NCBI GenBank assembly: GCA_002682825.1
Contig: NOKP01000004.1
Span: forward strand, 513,711-577,710
Reading direction: 5' to 3'
Source: Neonectria sp. B-13
Taxonomy: Eukaryota; Ascomycota; Sordariomycetes; Hypocreales; Nectriaceae
Length of the DNA: 64,000 nucleotides
Below are positions 54,275-64,000 of the stretch, one piece after another. The position numbers and the translations under genes are program-made. The notes under the pieces are model-generated. The model worked only from the letters and a program-made list of their open reading frames with translations. It ran no database searches and was not told the DNA's origin. The stretch's first letter is position 1; every line of letters begins with the position of its first letter.

Positions 54275-57104
54275 CTCGTCGTCGGTGTTGAGTTTGGCGA
54301 CGGGAGGTCCAGACTCGAGAGATGGCGCGACAGTTGGCTTGCAGAATGCAAGGAGGCAAGCAGCGGTATAGGTTGAAAAGATGGATGCAATGCAGAATTG
54401 GAGCGATAACAGCGACGACGGCAGTCGACTCGACCAGAGCAACCCTGGGGATTATTTGGTGGAATGTATCTGCGAGAGTCTCGAAAATGACGACGGTATG
54501 ACAAAGCCGGCAATTATATCAACCGTGGGCACCGGGCACGCGGAGGGCAAATGTCAGAAAGAGAGGCCAAGCCTGAGCAAGACACATGTGGCATTCACTG
54601 ATCAAGCCCTTGGCGGCATCGCCCAGTGGCTAGGCGGCGCACAACAAACACGCAACACGCGGATGGGCAACATTGGAGCCATCGAGAGGCCCAGGCCTAG
54701 ATGGAACGCTCGCTCAGGTGGCTTGCTGGCTTGACTTGCGCCCATCAAGCCAACGTCGGACGCCAAGGTCCTCCTCAGGTGTAGTGAAGGTCAAGATTTA
54801 GCGGCGATGACGAGCGCGCCGGGGGTTGGCTTGGCAAGACCTGAGGCGGGAAGGGCAATAGCGTAGTTGGGTTTGCGACTACCACGGTGCCAGAGGTGCG
54901 CGTGAGGTCACGGTAGATGCACAGAACCGAGTGCTAGTCCAGGCTTGATAGCTCTAACGCGGATGAGGATGGGTGGGCGATACGAACAGCGTTACGGCGC
55001 GGACTATCGTGGTTGAGATGCATCTCGGGTCCTCGGGAGCCCCTACCGAGAAAGATAACGGCTCCCCGCTGACAAGCACTGCCCCCTTTAGTGAATGGGC
55101 GTGTGCTGTTTACATGTACCTCGAATGTATCTGTTGGGTACCGGCTTCTGATATCTCTTGCGAAGTCGATACCAAGAGTTGTGGCGGCAACGAATGTCAT
55201 GTGCCGGAAACCACCGCGTGTTGCCACTCTGCCTTTGAGAAAATGTAAGACATCATGCCATACAGTCCCTCCATCCTCCACTGCCCGCCTCGATGATCTG
55301 AGGGAATTCCAGTCAAGTCTGCCCATGCCCACGTGCTCAACCTCGAAGCACAAAAAGGCTGGAGGCGGGGTCCATGCCAGTTCCCCAGAGACAACCGGAC
55401 GGGAGGGAGGGTATCACAGCGCCTACTACAGCGGGGTTCCGCAGCAAAATACAGGGGTCGCTGGCCGCTAATGGGAAATAAGCTCAAGCCCAGCCGTTCC
55501 AGGCTCGAGTGACACACAGACAATGAGGGGGGGGCGTTTCTCTTGGCGAACATCTCTGTTAACGAGTCAAAACTGACGATCCCACTTTGTCCATGGAAAA
55601 AGCTGGAACAGCCAAGAATACCAAGGCCTTGCGGGAACTCGCCAGACATGCTCCAGGTGCTTGGCGGATTGGCACCAGGCTCGGACGGGTCACGAGTCAC
55701 CGGGCTTTCTCGTGTAGCTTGGTAGTTACTCGCAAGTCTCAACGCGGCGTGGGTGCCTGGTCGTCTTTAATGGATTGTGAAGTTCACATTCGCGGCAATT
55801 TTGCGTTGCTTTTTATCATGCCATCGCACTGAGTAGCTGCGGTGTGACGACGACCACACCACCTGCTTAGCTGGGATACTCAAACCTGGGCTATACGTGA
55901 TCCATTAATCTCAAGACGGCCAATGGATGTTCCCAAGTCTGCCTCGCTATGCGATGGCAAGTGTGACTACTCGGTACTCTTCGTCGTGAAGGGAGGCAGA
56001 TTCGCTCTGGATATTTGTCTGGGCAAGCCTGAAGCCTCTAGCCAAAGAAGGCGTGGACTACAATACGTTGACTGAACTTAGGTGTCACAATAGCAGATGC
56101 TGAAATTTAGGAGAGCCATGATGAGGAAGTCTGGCCACTATCTGGAAGAATGCTGCTCATATCTTGGCCCATATATATCATTTGACTAAACACCAGTGTG
56201 TTTAAACACTGAGTGGCAGGAATAATGACCAACGCGGAAATGAGCGGGGGCCTAGAGAGCAAGGAGAGGTGGTTCGATAGGGAGATGAGTTACCCCGGTC
56301 GTATTCGAGTAGGAAGTATACTTGGAGGATATTGAGAGTACAGTTAATAAACGATGCGATCGGACTAAAGTCGGATCTAGCTACGCAGATGAGATTGTAT
56401 AGGTCTTGTACAAACAGAAGACAATAGGACATGGTTGTGGAACCCGTTTGCATACATGTCGTGGATGTAGTCGCGGCTACAGATACCCTACTCTGAAGCT
56501 CCAAGTGGGGTACAATGTTAGAATTGTATTGGTGAAGCCCAATGGTGCTTAAGGAGCTCTGCAACAGCTGGCTACTGAGGTGTTAAGGCGGATGGGGTGA
56601 ATGTAAAAAGGCCCTCTGCAACGACATTTGTGGCCATCTTGGCGTTTGAGGTGAGGATGTAGTAGGTTGTGCTGGATAACGAGTGCAATGGGGTAAGTGG
56701 GAAGGAGCACGACTCATCATAGCAATCTCATACCCTGCGATTTTAGCATTGTGAGCACCATTTGACGGGGGTTGGCTTTTGATAAAACTCGTAACCGATC
56801 GTTCAGAGTGCATTCCCTGCAATGAGATTATGTGGTGACGGTGAGTCTTATTTGCTTGGCGTTGTGTTTCGTCCTTCGCTTGGCGACGGCGGCAGGCGCG
56901 CCGATGTTGGCTACAATGCCGAATTGTCTCACGATTGTATTGTCCTTCCTGTTCATATCTTCACGGTTCTACCTGCTACGTAGTACGGCAGAGATGTTAC
57001 CGCGTCATGGGTATATTCGTGCTTGACTGATATGTGCCCATGTTGTAGACCAGCGTCATCTTTCAAGCGAGACAACTGTCCCGTCCCCTGTCTGCTCGTT
57101 TGAC

Positions 57105-57154
57105 CCAGTCTTTCTGCCAATGTTTTCCCACCGGCAGAAAGGGGAACAGACTGG
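57105..57154. repeat. Interrupted inverted repeat (hairpin)
   Basis: CCAGTC plus TTTCTGCC (57105-57118) are complementary to GGCAGAAA (57133-57140) and GACTGG (57149-57154). The loop is 14 nt, and an 8-nt bulge lies on the 3' arm. A 14-bp stem by eye; function unknown. Confidence 0.8.
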
Positions 57155-60100
57155 TCTAGAACGTGTCCGAAAGGAGAAGTATCAGAAGACGATCAGAGTC
57201 TGAGCATAACTTGACAAGTGGGAAATCAATCTTTATGACCCGCTCGACTAATAAGCTACGGTCTCGACCGGCGATTGATCGCTGGCAGCATGGCCCGAAA
57301 GGGGAGAGCAGCGAGACAATGCCTTGGACCACCTCGGCGTCACTGGGTCGAAACCCGGGGTCTCGTGGGACGGCTCGGACCGAACGCAGACGATTTTCCT
57401 TTCGTTTTGTTGTGCGTTTGCTCCTTGTTGGTAGCGATGGCGAACCCTAGAGCATGGGGGCGTGGAATCGACACTGGGATTGCGCCGATCCTGCCCGTTT
57501 TTCGGTAGGAAAGGCAATTCTGACAAGGCAAGGCAGGGCGCCCGCAGGAAGGAATGGAAGTGTTGCCACCAAGGTACTAAAGAAACAAAACAACAGAGCT
57601 TGTTTCTAGTCCTGGCTGAGGGGAGGGGAAACAGACGGGAGGGGGTGATGATCAAGATCCGGCAGGTGCATGGAGCCCTACATCACCCTCCATCACGCTG
57701 TGGACAGGGATTCGGACACTTGCGTCTGTAGGATGGACTGGGGTTGTTGTGGGATGGGTGGTGATTCTGGTGTTGGTGGTGTTGGCGGTGGATGGGTGAA
57801 GGCAAATGTCTGCCGTGTAAATTGCATTGATGCCGAGAGATCAGCGTTGAGGTGGATCTTTTGGTGCAGCGATCACAGTGGTGGGTTTTCTTCGTAGCTG
57901 GGTTTGGTTCAGAATCAATTTCGTGCAAGCAAGCTCCTGGTACAACTTCCTAATACAGTCAGTGCTTAGCCAAGCTGCCAAGGCCCAAGAACTATATGCT
58001 ATAACCCCAGGTCTATAGTAAAATCATGCCTACTGGAATCATTACAAATTAGCCCGTATTTTTCTCACACTGCCAAGCTCCCCAAGCCCCGGGCGATTCG
58101 TCAACCGGGGCGGAGAGCAGCAGTGGCAGACTAGCAGTTGACTGAGCCACCTGTCCACGTAAACGCGGCACTGGATGGTTACGTGGAGTCGGTAATAACT
58201 ACGCAACTCTGCATTACCACCAACCACTGCAGACGTAATTGCCTATCAAGATATCTAGTGTTTACGTCTTTTTAATTCTTTACATCTATCCTCATAGCGC
58301 AATCTTGCGGCTCCTCCCCAACACTCCCAGCTATCTATCCCCACCTACTACTGGTAGTAGGTCAGCAACTAGTCGGCAACTTATCCCATCAAACGCACGG
58401 AACACCTCGGCTCCGGCAGGACAGGGCAGAGCTCGATCCCCAATTTTCTAGTTTCTGCGTTGCCACTCCCCCTGCCGTGGCGTTTGATTGCCGTGCTTCT
58501 TGAGTCTTGTCTCTGTCTTTCTGACTCTCAGGCTGCGCGGCTAGTCGCAGAAGCGCAACAGCTTATTGCTGCTTGGCTCTGGCGTTAGCGGCTTGGCGGG
58601 AACACGGCCACCTGCAACTCCACTGAACAGGGCTTAGACTGGTAAATGTAAATCACCACCTGTTTTGGAAACGCAGCCATGTTCATGTTGCTGCTCCATT
58701 TCGGATCTGGTGGGTGTGAGGGACGGAGTTTTCCAGGTCTCACAGGGTTAGAGACGGAGTTTTCTAGATTGTGTTTCGCAAGGGGTCTGGCTTAAACGTT
58801 CTCCACGCATTTACGTAGCAGGCTTCTTCTGACAGAGAGATCTTCGGATGTCGATTGCTATAGAGAACCATGGCCTGTTGATAAGCATCGGTAGCACTCT
58901 TCCCGGCCGATCAGGCATATTCCCGGTTTCCAATTCCATCCTGAGGCCATTCTTCATCATCACCCCAACCTGAACCAGTGAATTCGCCATGACCTCTTTT
59001 ACCCACCACAAACCCACATGGTGGTGACAAGATGCACTAAGGCAGCTAGCTACCAAAGGATCCCCGTGCTCGCGCCAGCGCCAGAGTCAGCGCGTCCCAC
59101 ACCCATCTCAAAGTGGCCTACCGTTTTCCGCCCGCCTCGCCTCATCTCAAAGTCGCTGTAACTTGCACTAAGTTGGTAGCAGCATGGAGGCATCAGCCGT
59201 TTTAATAGACTTTTTAGCACCAAGTCTTCTTTTCCCTCTGTGGCTCTCCATGCACATCACCAAAAGCCCCCCCTCCCCCGGCCATGCCAATCCCGGACCA
59301 CTTGTTTCCTCTCAGTCGGCCATTTCCTTAGCCTCTGTTTTGGATCGGGGCCGTTGCTCTGAGGTGGCTATTTTGCCGTTTTAGGCATCTTCCGTTTCGT
59401 GCAGGAGACCGACCTTGTGTTCCTGGCTCCGGCTCCGCACGATGAACTACTTCCCTGCTCACATCACGGAGACCACCCCTGGGACGTAAGCGGTGGTGAC
59501 TAGGTAGGGTAGGGAAGCTGTGATGTGCGATGACGGCCCATGGGTCCTGCGAATGAGTGGGCTTGGAGGTTCCTTCGGGGCCGCCTTGGCATTTGTTTGG
59601 TGTCTTCCCATCGCTCACTCGCCGGCCGAGGGAATGCAAAGACGAAGACTCGTTTTCAGAGCGCCAAGTGCAGGGCGCGTGCGGGCCCGGGTTCGGATTG
59701 GTTGGGTGTCCCGGGGCGGGCTTGCACGGTGCTGGCACTCACTCTGCGCTGTGGGAAGGACGGCCATGTGGTCACCGTCCTCGTTGTTGAGGCGTGTGGG
59801 ATTGCGTGCAGCATGTCGAGTGTACGAGTACTTGGGTAGAGCACAGAGTGCACCTCTCCATTCTCAGCCAGCTCTCTCTTGGCAATGGACCGATGCATGC
59901 TTCCAAGATTAAGGCAGACCCCGCGAGACTGATAAACCCGCCATTCCCTCTTTCCCCGTCGACCGATTCGGGGACTCCATCCACATCTCCTCGTGTGACT
60001 TTTCATGGCCCGATCTTCACCTGCTGTCTTCCCGGGCACAATCGCAAACGATCTGATCTTCATCTCCCCATCGCGCCTCCCGACTCCAGATTCTTTCATC

Positions 60101-60420
60101 TATCTCATACAGCGCACCAACCTCCTCCCTCCACCGCCAATTCTCAGCCTTGTAAGGTTGCAGCGGCACAGACCAAGCGCACTTACTTTCGTTGCTTGTT
60201 TCCCAACCTGCAGCCAACAACCAACAACCAACGAACTTGACGGGGGCCAACCAACAAACTTTTTGTCCAGATCCGGTCCTTGACCAACGAGACGAACAGA
60301 CACACGGTTAGCGAGCCAGTGGACGTCGTTCTTTCTGGGGGGACTCGGTTACAAGGTTGGTGATGATCTAGATCTACCATCTCAAGCAAGCACAAGCACA
60401 AGCACAAGCGGGCTAGCATC

Positions 60421-60478
60421 ATCCATCACGCCCATCACATCCATCACGTGTATCACATCCATCACATCCATCACATCC
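60421..60478. repeat. Degenerate minisatellite (CATCACATC units)
   Basis: About six imperfect 9-bp units with variants (CCCATCACA, CGTGTATCA) in the presumed leader of the zinc-cluster gene. One unit boundary creates CACGTG. Confidence 0.85.
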
Positions 60479-62190
60479 TATCTGCCAGCCACCGTCCACT
60501 CTCTCCAATTTCCACTCTCCTAGTATTCGTATCCACCATTCGACACTCATCACTCGTCATTTCATTCATCACCACACACATCCACAGCAACATCCCTCAT
60601 TCCACCTCCACCGCCTTCATCAGTACATGCATGGATGCATCGCCTTGCATTGCCTATCTCATACTTTGGGCATACATTGCCCTTCACCTTGCATTCACCT
60701 TTCCAGGGCCCCTTCCCCTCACTCCACTCATCGTCTGCCATCTGCCGGCTTCCGTCTGCCGGCTCCCCTGCCAAATTCCCCTGCTGTTGCCTCATGCTTC
60801 AGCTTCCGTTATCTGGCCCGTTTAATCGACAGACACATACTGTACATGTACATGCTGTACGATATACTTTACTTTATTTCTTTAGCTTCCCAGGCACCCA
60901 TTCACTAAACATACCGGCTCCGTCTCAAAAACCCCGTCCCAAAACCTAAAACCCAAGACCCAGAACCCTCCCAACATCCTTCGCAATCCATATATGTAGT
61001 ACATATTCCACACGAGATTCTCGGGCTAAATAAGTCAGTTTAGCAGGCTGGTCCTTGACTACATCCCCTGACCCCGTCCCCCTTCCTGGCAGCTTTTCCC
61101 GGCGCATTTTACCCGTCCGGGAAACGCGGCCGGTTCCCACAAACCACCCACTCTCCAGATCCACGCTTTCACGATCCCGAATCCACAGAACAGAGAACGT
61201 TGCATCGTCTAGGCTCTGTCAGTGGGCTTCTTTCCCAAGTCCCCATGCACATCACACCATTCATCTGGCCCAAAACACACAAGCAATGCACGTACTCAAC
61301 GGCGCTGGTCTGACCCAGTCTGACCAAGGCTGGCCCAGTAAACTGCACCCCACCCACACACCCCCATGGCTCCCCATCCCTCCCCTTCCTCGGCCCCTCT
61401 ACCATCTCTGTCAGCCCGTTCATCCATACATAGTGCAGTCATACACTCATTTGGTTGCTCACTTGTTGGTCGTTTGGTCCCGTCATGGCACGTACGCTCG
61501 ATTTTATTTCTTATACTTACTCACTCATTTCACTCATCAGTCAATCAATTCTTTCTCGGAGAGGACTCTTTGTACTTAGAGACCCGTCACTTATTACTGT
61601 TACCGCTTCGCCACCCTACCACAGCCACCGGGTCCAAAACCATCGGCCTTTATCGGGGCTAGCATCGGCCGACGGGCTTCCCACTGCTGCCACTGCTATT
61701 GCTACCTACCTAATAGGTACCGGCCTCATAGCAGCCGCGGGCGCCTAGGTGCCTTACAAGCCTACACCAGCCTACGAGCCGCCTGCGACTCGGCCTCTCT
61801 CTCTCCCGTCTCCTGTCCGCTGTTCCGCGGATGCCGTGCCAGTCGGTTCGCCTCACGCCAAAACCCACCCACCCACCTCACGCTCTGCCGCCTCATCCCT
61901 AAAGAGGGCCTTCAAAAGTGCCCGGAAAGCGTCCCGCCCAAAACGTGCTTCAACAAGGGCTTTGATCCAATCTGACCCGACACTGTTGAACCGCGCTCCC
62001 CCCCGCCTACCCGCCTCCTCCTCGAACTGACAACATTATCCTCCTGGCTTTCTCCTCTCGCCGTCTCTCTTAAAAGCGCCGCCTGCCCAGTTCGCCCGCT
62101 TAAGGCCGACTAACTCCTGCCCGGCAATTCTTTGATTCATTGCTGTTGCTCTGCTTCGCTCACTCACTCAGCGGCTCACCCAGGCGCTGG

Positions 62191-62216
62191 CTCACTCACT
62201 CACTCACTCACTCACT
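62191..62216. repeat. (CTCA)n microsatellite
   Basis: Six uninterrupted CTCA units, with a shorter CACTCACTCA run at 62161-62170, about 1 kb upstream of the zinc-cluster gene start. Confidence 0.9.
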
Positions 62217-63199
62217 CCTGTCGCTGCGCGGTCTGGCGACTGGTCTCCTCTCTCCCGCCGCCGCCCGTCCGCCACCCGCGCGTCACCTCGTCATCTATTA
62301 TCGTACTGCGGCCCTATCTGCCCGTTGCCTCGCATTAGCTCTGGAACTGGCTCCGGCATTGGGTCTGGTGCAGTAAAAGGCCCCCATATCCATCTTCATC
62401 CCCACCCTCATCTCCATCCTACGCACCATAGTCATCGTACCTTACCTTAACCCGCCAACCCACGTTGCGCGATCTCACCATCTTGTAACGACCAACAACC
62501 AACGACCAACAACCGACGACCAACAACTGCGTTCCCACGGCGCAGCTACCACTCGCCGACTTCGCTTTCGTCTGCCTTTTCGCCCCTCCTCCATCCCACC
62601 CATCACATCGCTGCAGCAGCGAAATCCAAGCGAAAGCGACTGCGAGTCCGCCACTGCGACTTCCGCTGTCACGGCCTGCTGCCACTTTAAAAAAAACACC
62701 CCGATTCTCGGCCGAGTGCGAATGGGAATCGTCGTGCGCCGCCCCCACTGGGCTTTGCCGACAGCCTCCCGCGCTGCGTTCCCTTCTCGCCGGAACTTGA
62801 ACTTGACCGTTTAGTCGAGTAACAAAACCCCGTACTATTAATCTGTTCCGATCCGTCGCCCTCGAGTCCCTTGCTCATCCGCCAGGGCCACCACCATCGT
62901 TTCTCGTCCCTGTCCCTCGTCCCGCCTCCCGCCTCCCGCTTCCCGCTTCCCGCGTCCCTCTTACGTCGTGTCCCGACAAGGGTTCCTCACCAAACCCAAC
63001 GCAGACCGAACCAACCGACCGCACCAACCGACCGATCAACTCAACCGCCCGGCAACTGACGACTGCCCATTTCTCGCTTCCTCTCGGCGCTGCAGTTGCT
63101 TCCTGCTGTCGACCGCCTAACCCCTCCAAGCGCCTCGCCGCCGCCCTTTTTCGATCCGATCCGCGGCGGGCCGAGATAACCCAAATTTCTTAGCCCACC

Positions 63200-63919
63200 A
63201 TGCCGCATATGCGCGAGGTAAAGACTTGCGACCGCTGCCGCCATTTCAAACGACGATGCGATCTCATTAAGCCTTCATGTTCCCGCTGCCTCCAGGCGGG
63301 TGTTCGCTGTAGCTTCGACGTTGCTGCCGCCACCGCTGCTGCCGCCGCCGCCGCATCCTCGTCTGTCGCCGTCGCATCCTCCACCATCACGGTTCCCATC
63401 ACCACGCCCGCGTCTGCCTCTCCGTGTGCTTCCGCCTCTCTATCGGCCACCGCCCCCAGCTCCATCGCTGGTTCGTCACCGCTGCTTGACGAGCTCAGCG
63501 CCAGCTTGTCCAACAGCGGCCTCATATCCCCAACCACCTCTACCGAGAGCCCGGAGCCGCTTACCATCCCTTCCGGATCCGCGGAACCGGGTATCCCGTC
63601 TGACGTTACCCCAAGACTCAACAATGGCGCCCCAGGCCAGCGTGTCATCCGGAAGCGCAAGAGGAACTGTCTCAGTTGTCTGAGGTGTCACCGGCTCAAG
63701 GTCAAGTGCGACAAGGAACTGCCTTGCGGCCGCTGTAAATCGAGCGGCAACGGGAGGGAATGCTACTACAGCTACAACAAGGGACCCAATGGCGGAAAAT
63801 TTCCTTGCCCGACAGCGCCTCCTGCCGTCTCCGGTGACGATGCGAAGAGTTCCATGGCCACCTGGCACATCCAGCACAAAGTCCGAGGCTCCAGTCACTG
63901 GAGGGACTTGATGACCAAG
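63200..63919 (+). CDS. Transcription factor with two Zn2Cys6 clusters, first exon (cut by window edge)
   Basis: The ATG at 63200 (MPHMREVKTC) opens a 240-codon exon that ends at the donor AAG|GTACGAAC (63920). The rest lies beyond the window. Two complete fungal binuclear zinc clusters are present. The first has Cys10, 13, 20, 27, 30 and 37 (spacing 2-6-6-2-6). The second has Cys160, 163, 170, 176, 179 and 188 (2-6-5-2-8), preceded by a basic RKRKR stretch and followed by a conserved-looking YYSYNKGPNGGKFPCP. Between them is a low-complexity Ala/Ser/Thr/Pro linker of about 120 residues that includes an alanine run. Zn2Cys6 proteins bind CGG-containing DNA and usually carry one cluster. The 5' leader is very long and C/T-rich. 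Target genes and symbol unknown. Confidence 0.9.
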
Positions 63920-64000
63920 GTACGAACTTTTCTCTTTCTACGCGGCTATCGTCCGGAGTTGCTATTCTAGTGGAACACGAGTTTTCCACAAGCGGCAGAA

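Larger units (their letters stand above)
54275..63199. other. 8.9-kb region without supportable genes
   Basis: The largest gene-free stretch. Frames of 60-180 codons occur on both strands (55197-55742 minus, 54934-55353 minus, 59520-59912 plus, 61055-61579 plus), but none has a domain, a matching exon chain or a consistent start. The left part (54.3-58.4 kb) is mixed, with AT-rich patches near 56.1-56.9 kb and a hairpin at 57105-57154. From about 58.2 kb on, the plus strand becomes increasingly C/T-rich and G-poor, with CATCACATC, ACCAACAA and CTCA simple repeats, up to the ATG at 63200. That pattern is typical of a long promoter and 5' leader of a fungal regulatory gene. Confidence 0.6.

Noticed and set aside
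54934..55353. 139-codon minus-strand frame in the long gene-free region
   Set aside because: No domain, no clear splice chain, and competing frames on the other strand.
57290..57400. Possible tRNA suggested by GGGTCGAAACCCGG (B-box-like)
   Set aside because: No A box at the right distance and no cloverleaf could be drawn by eye.

Overview
The window is nuclear DNA of a filamentous ascomycete (Pezizomycotina, most likely Sordariomycetes). The evidence is short spliceosomal introns (about 45-300 nt, GT..AG, with CTRAC/CTGAC-type branch sites), monocistronic genes on both strands, and proteins that are recognisably the filamentous-fungal forms (Rtt109, UVDE, Alb1, Opi1, Imp1, Zn2Cys6 regulators). 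A 100-N assembly gap lies at 579-678. There is no prokaryotic operon, CRISPR array, rRNA or convincing tRNA. I rebuilt the exon structures by hand from splice signals and reading-frame continuity. Every model is in frame, but none is confirmed by transcripts.

Layout. 0-3 kb: a gene fragment leaving the left edge (minus), then RPA subunit 3 (plus) with a Ser/Pro-rich ORF starting 51 bp after its stop. 4.6-8.9 kb: a 1357-aa RhoGAP/coiled-coil protein (minus). 10-12.2 kb: SNF4, the AMPK gamma subunit (minus), which diverges from VAC8 (plus, 15.7-17.8 kb) across a 3.5-kb intergenic region. 18.4-21.2 kb: a mitochondrial and ribosome-biogenesis group of IMP1 (minus), mitochondrial IF-3 (plus) and ALB1 (minus). 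21.6-26 kb: a nine-exon amidase-fold protein that lacks catalytic residues, then a D-2-hydroxyacid dehydrogenase. 26.8-30.3 kb: RTT109 (minus) diverging from the mitochondrial ribosomal protein mL57 (plus). 30.5-35.5 kb: a polytopic membrane protein (minus), a DJ-1/Hsp31-type protein (plus) and a secreted type-B carboxylesterase (minus). 36.9-44.2 kb: OPI1 (minus) diverging from the AP-1 mu subunit (plus). 44.8-54.3 kb: four minus-strand genes, namely an unrecognised three-exon gene, RKM4 (SET), UVE1 and a membrane-anchored RING-H2 protein. 54.3-63.2 kb is almost 9 kb without a supportable gene. It ends at the first exon of a transcription factor with two Zn2Cys6 clusters, which runs off the right edge.

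Most genes are conserved housekeeping functions: DNA replication and repair (RPA3, RTT109, UVE1), signalling (RhoGAP, SNF4), membrane traffic (VAC8, AP-1 mu, OPI1) and mitochondrial translation and protein maturation (IMP1, IF-3, mL57). They do not form a biosynthetic cluster. The most unusual features are the amidase-like pseudoenzyme, the unrecognised three-exon gene at 44.8-45.8 kb, a RING-H2 domain split by a 75-residue insertion, a UVE1 with a mitochondrial-type leader before an internal nuclear-type start, an intron in the RhoGAP gene whose 3' end is an in-frame TAG, and the double-zinc-cluster regulator with its very long upstream region.
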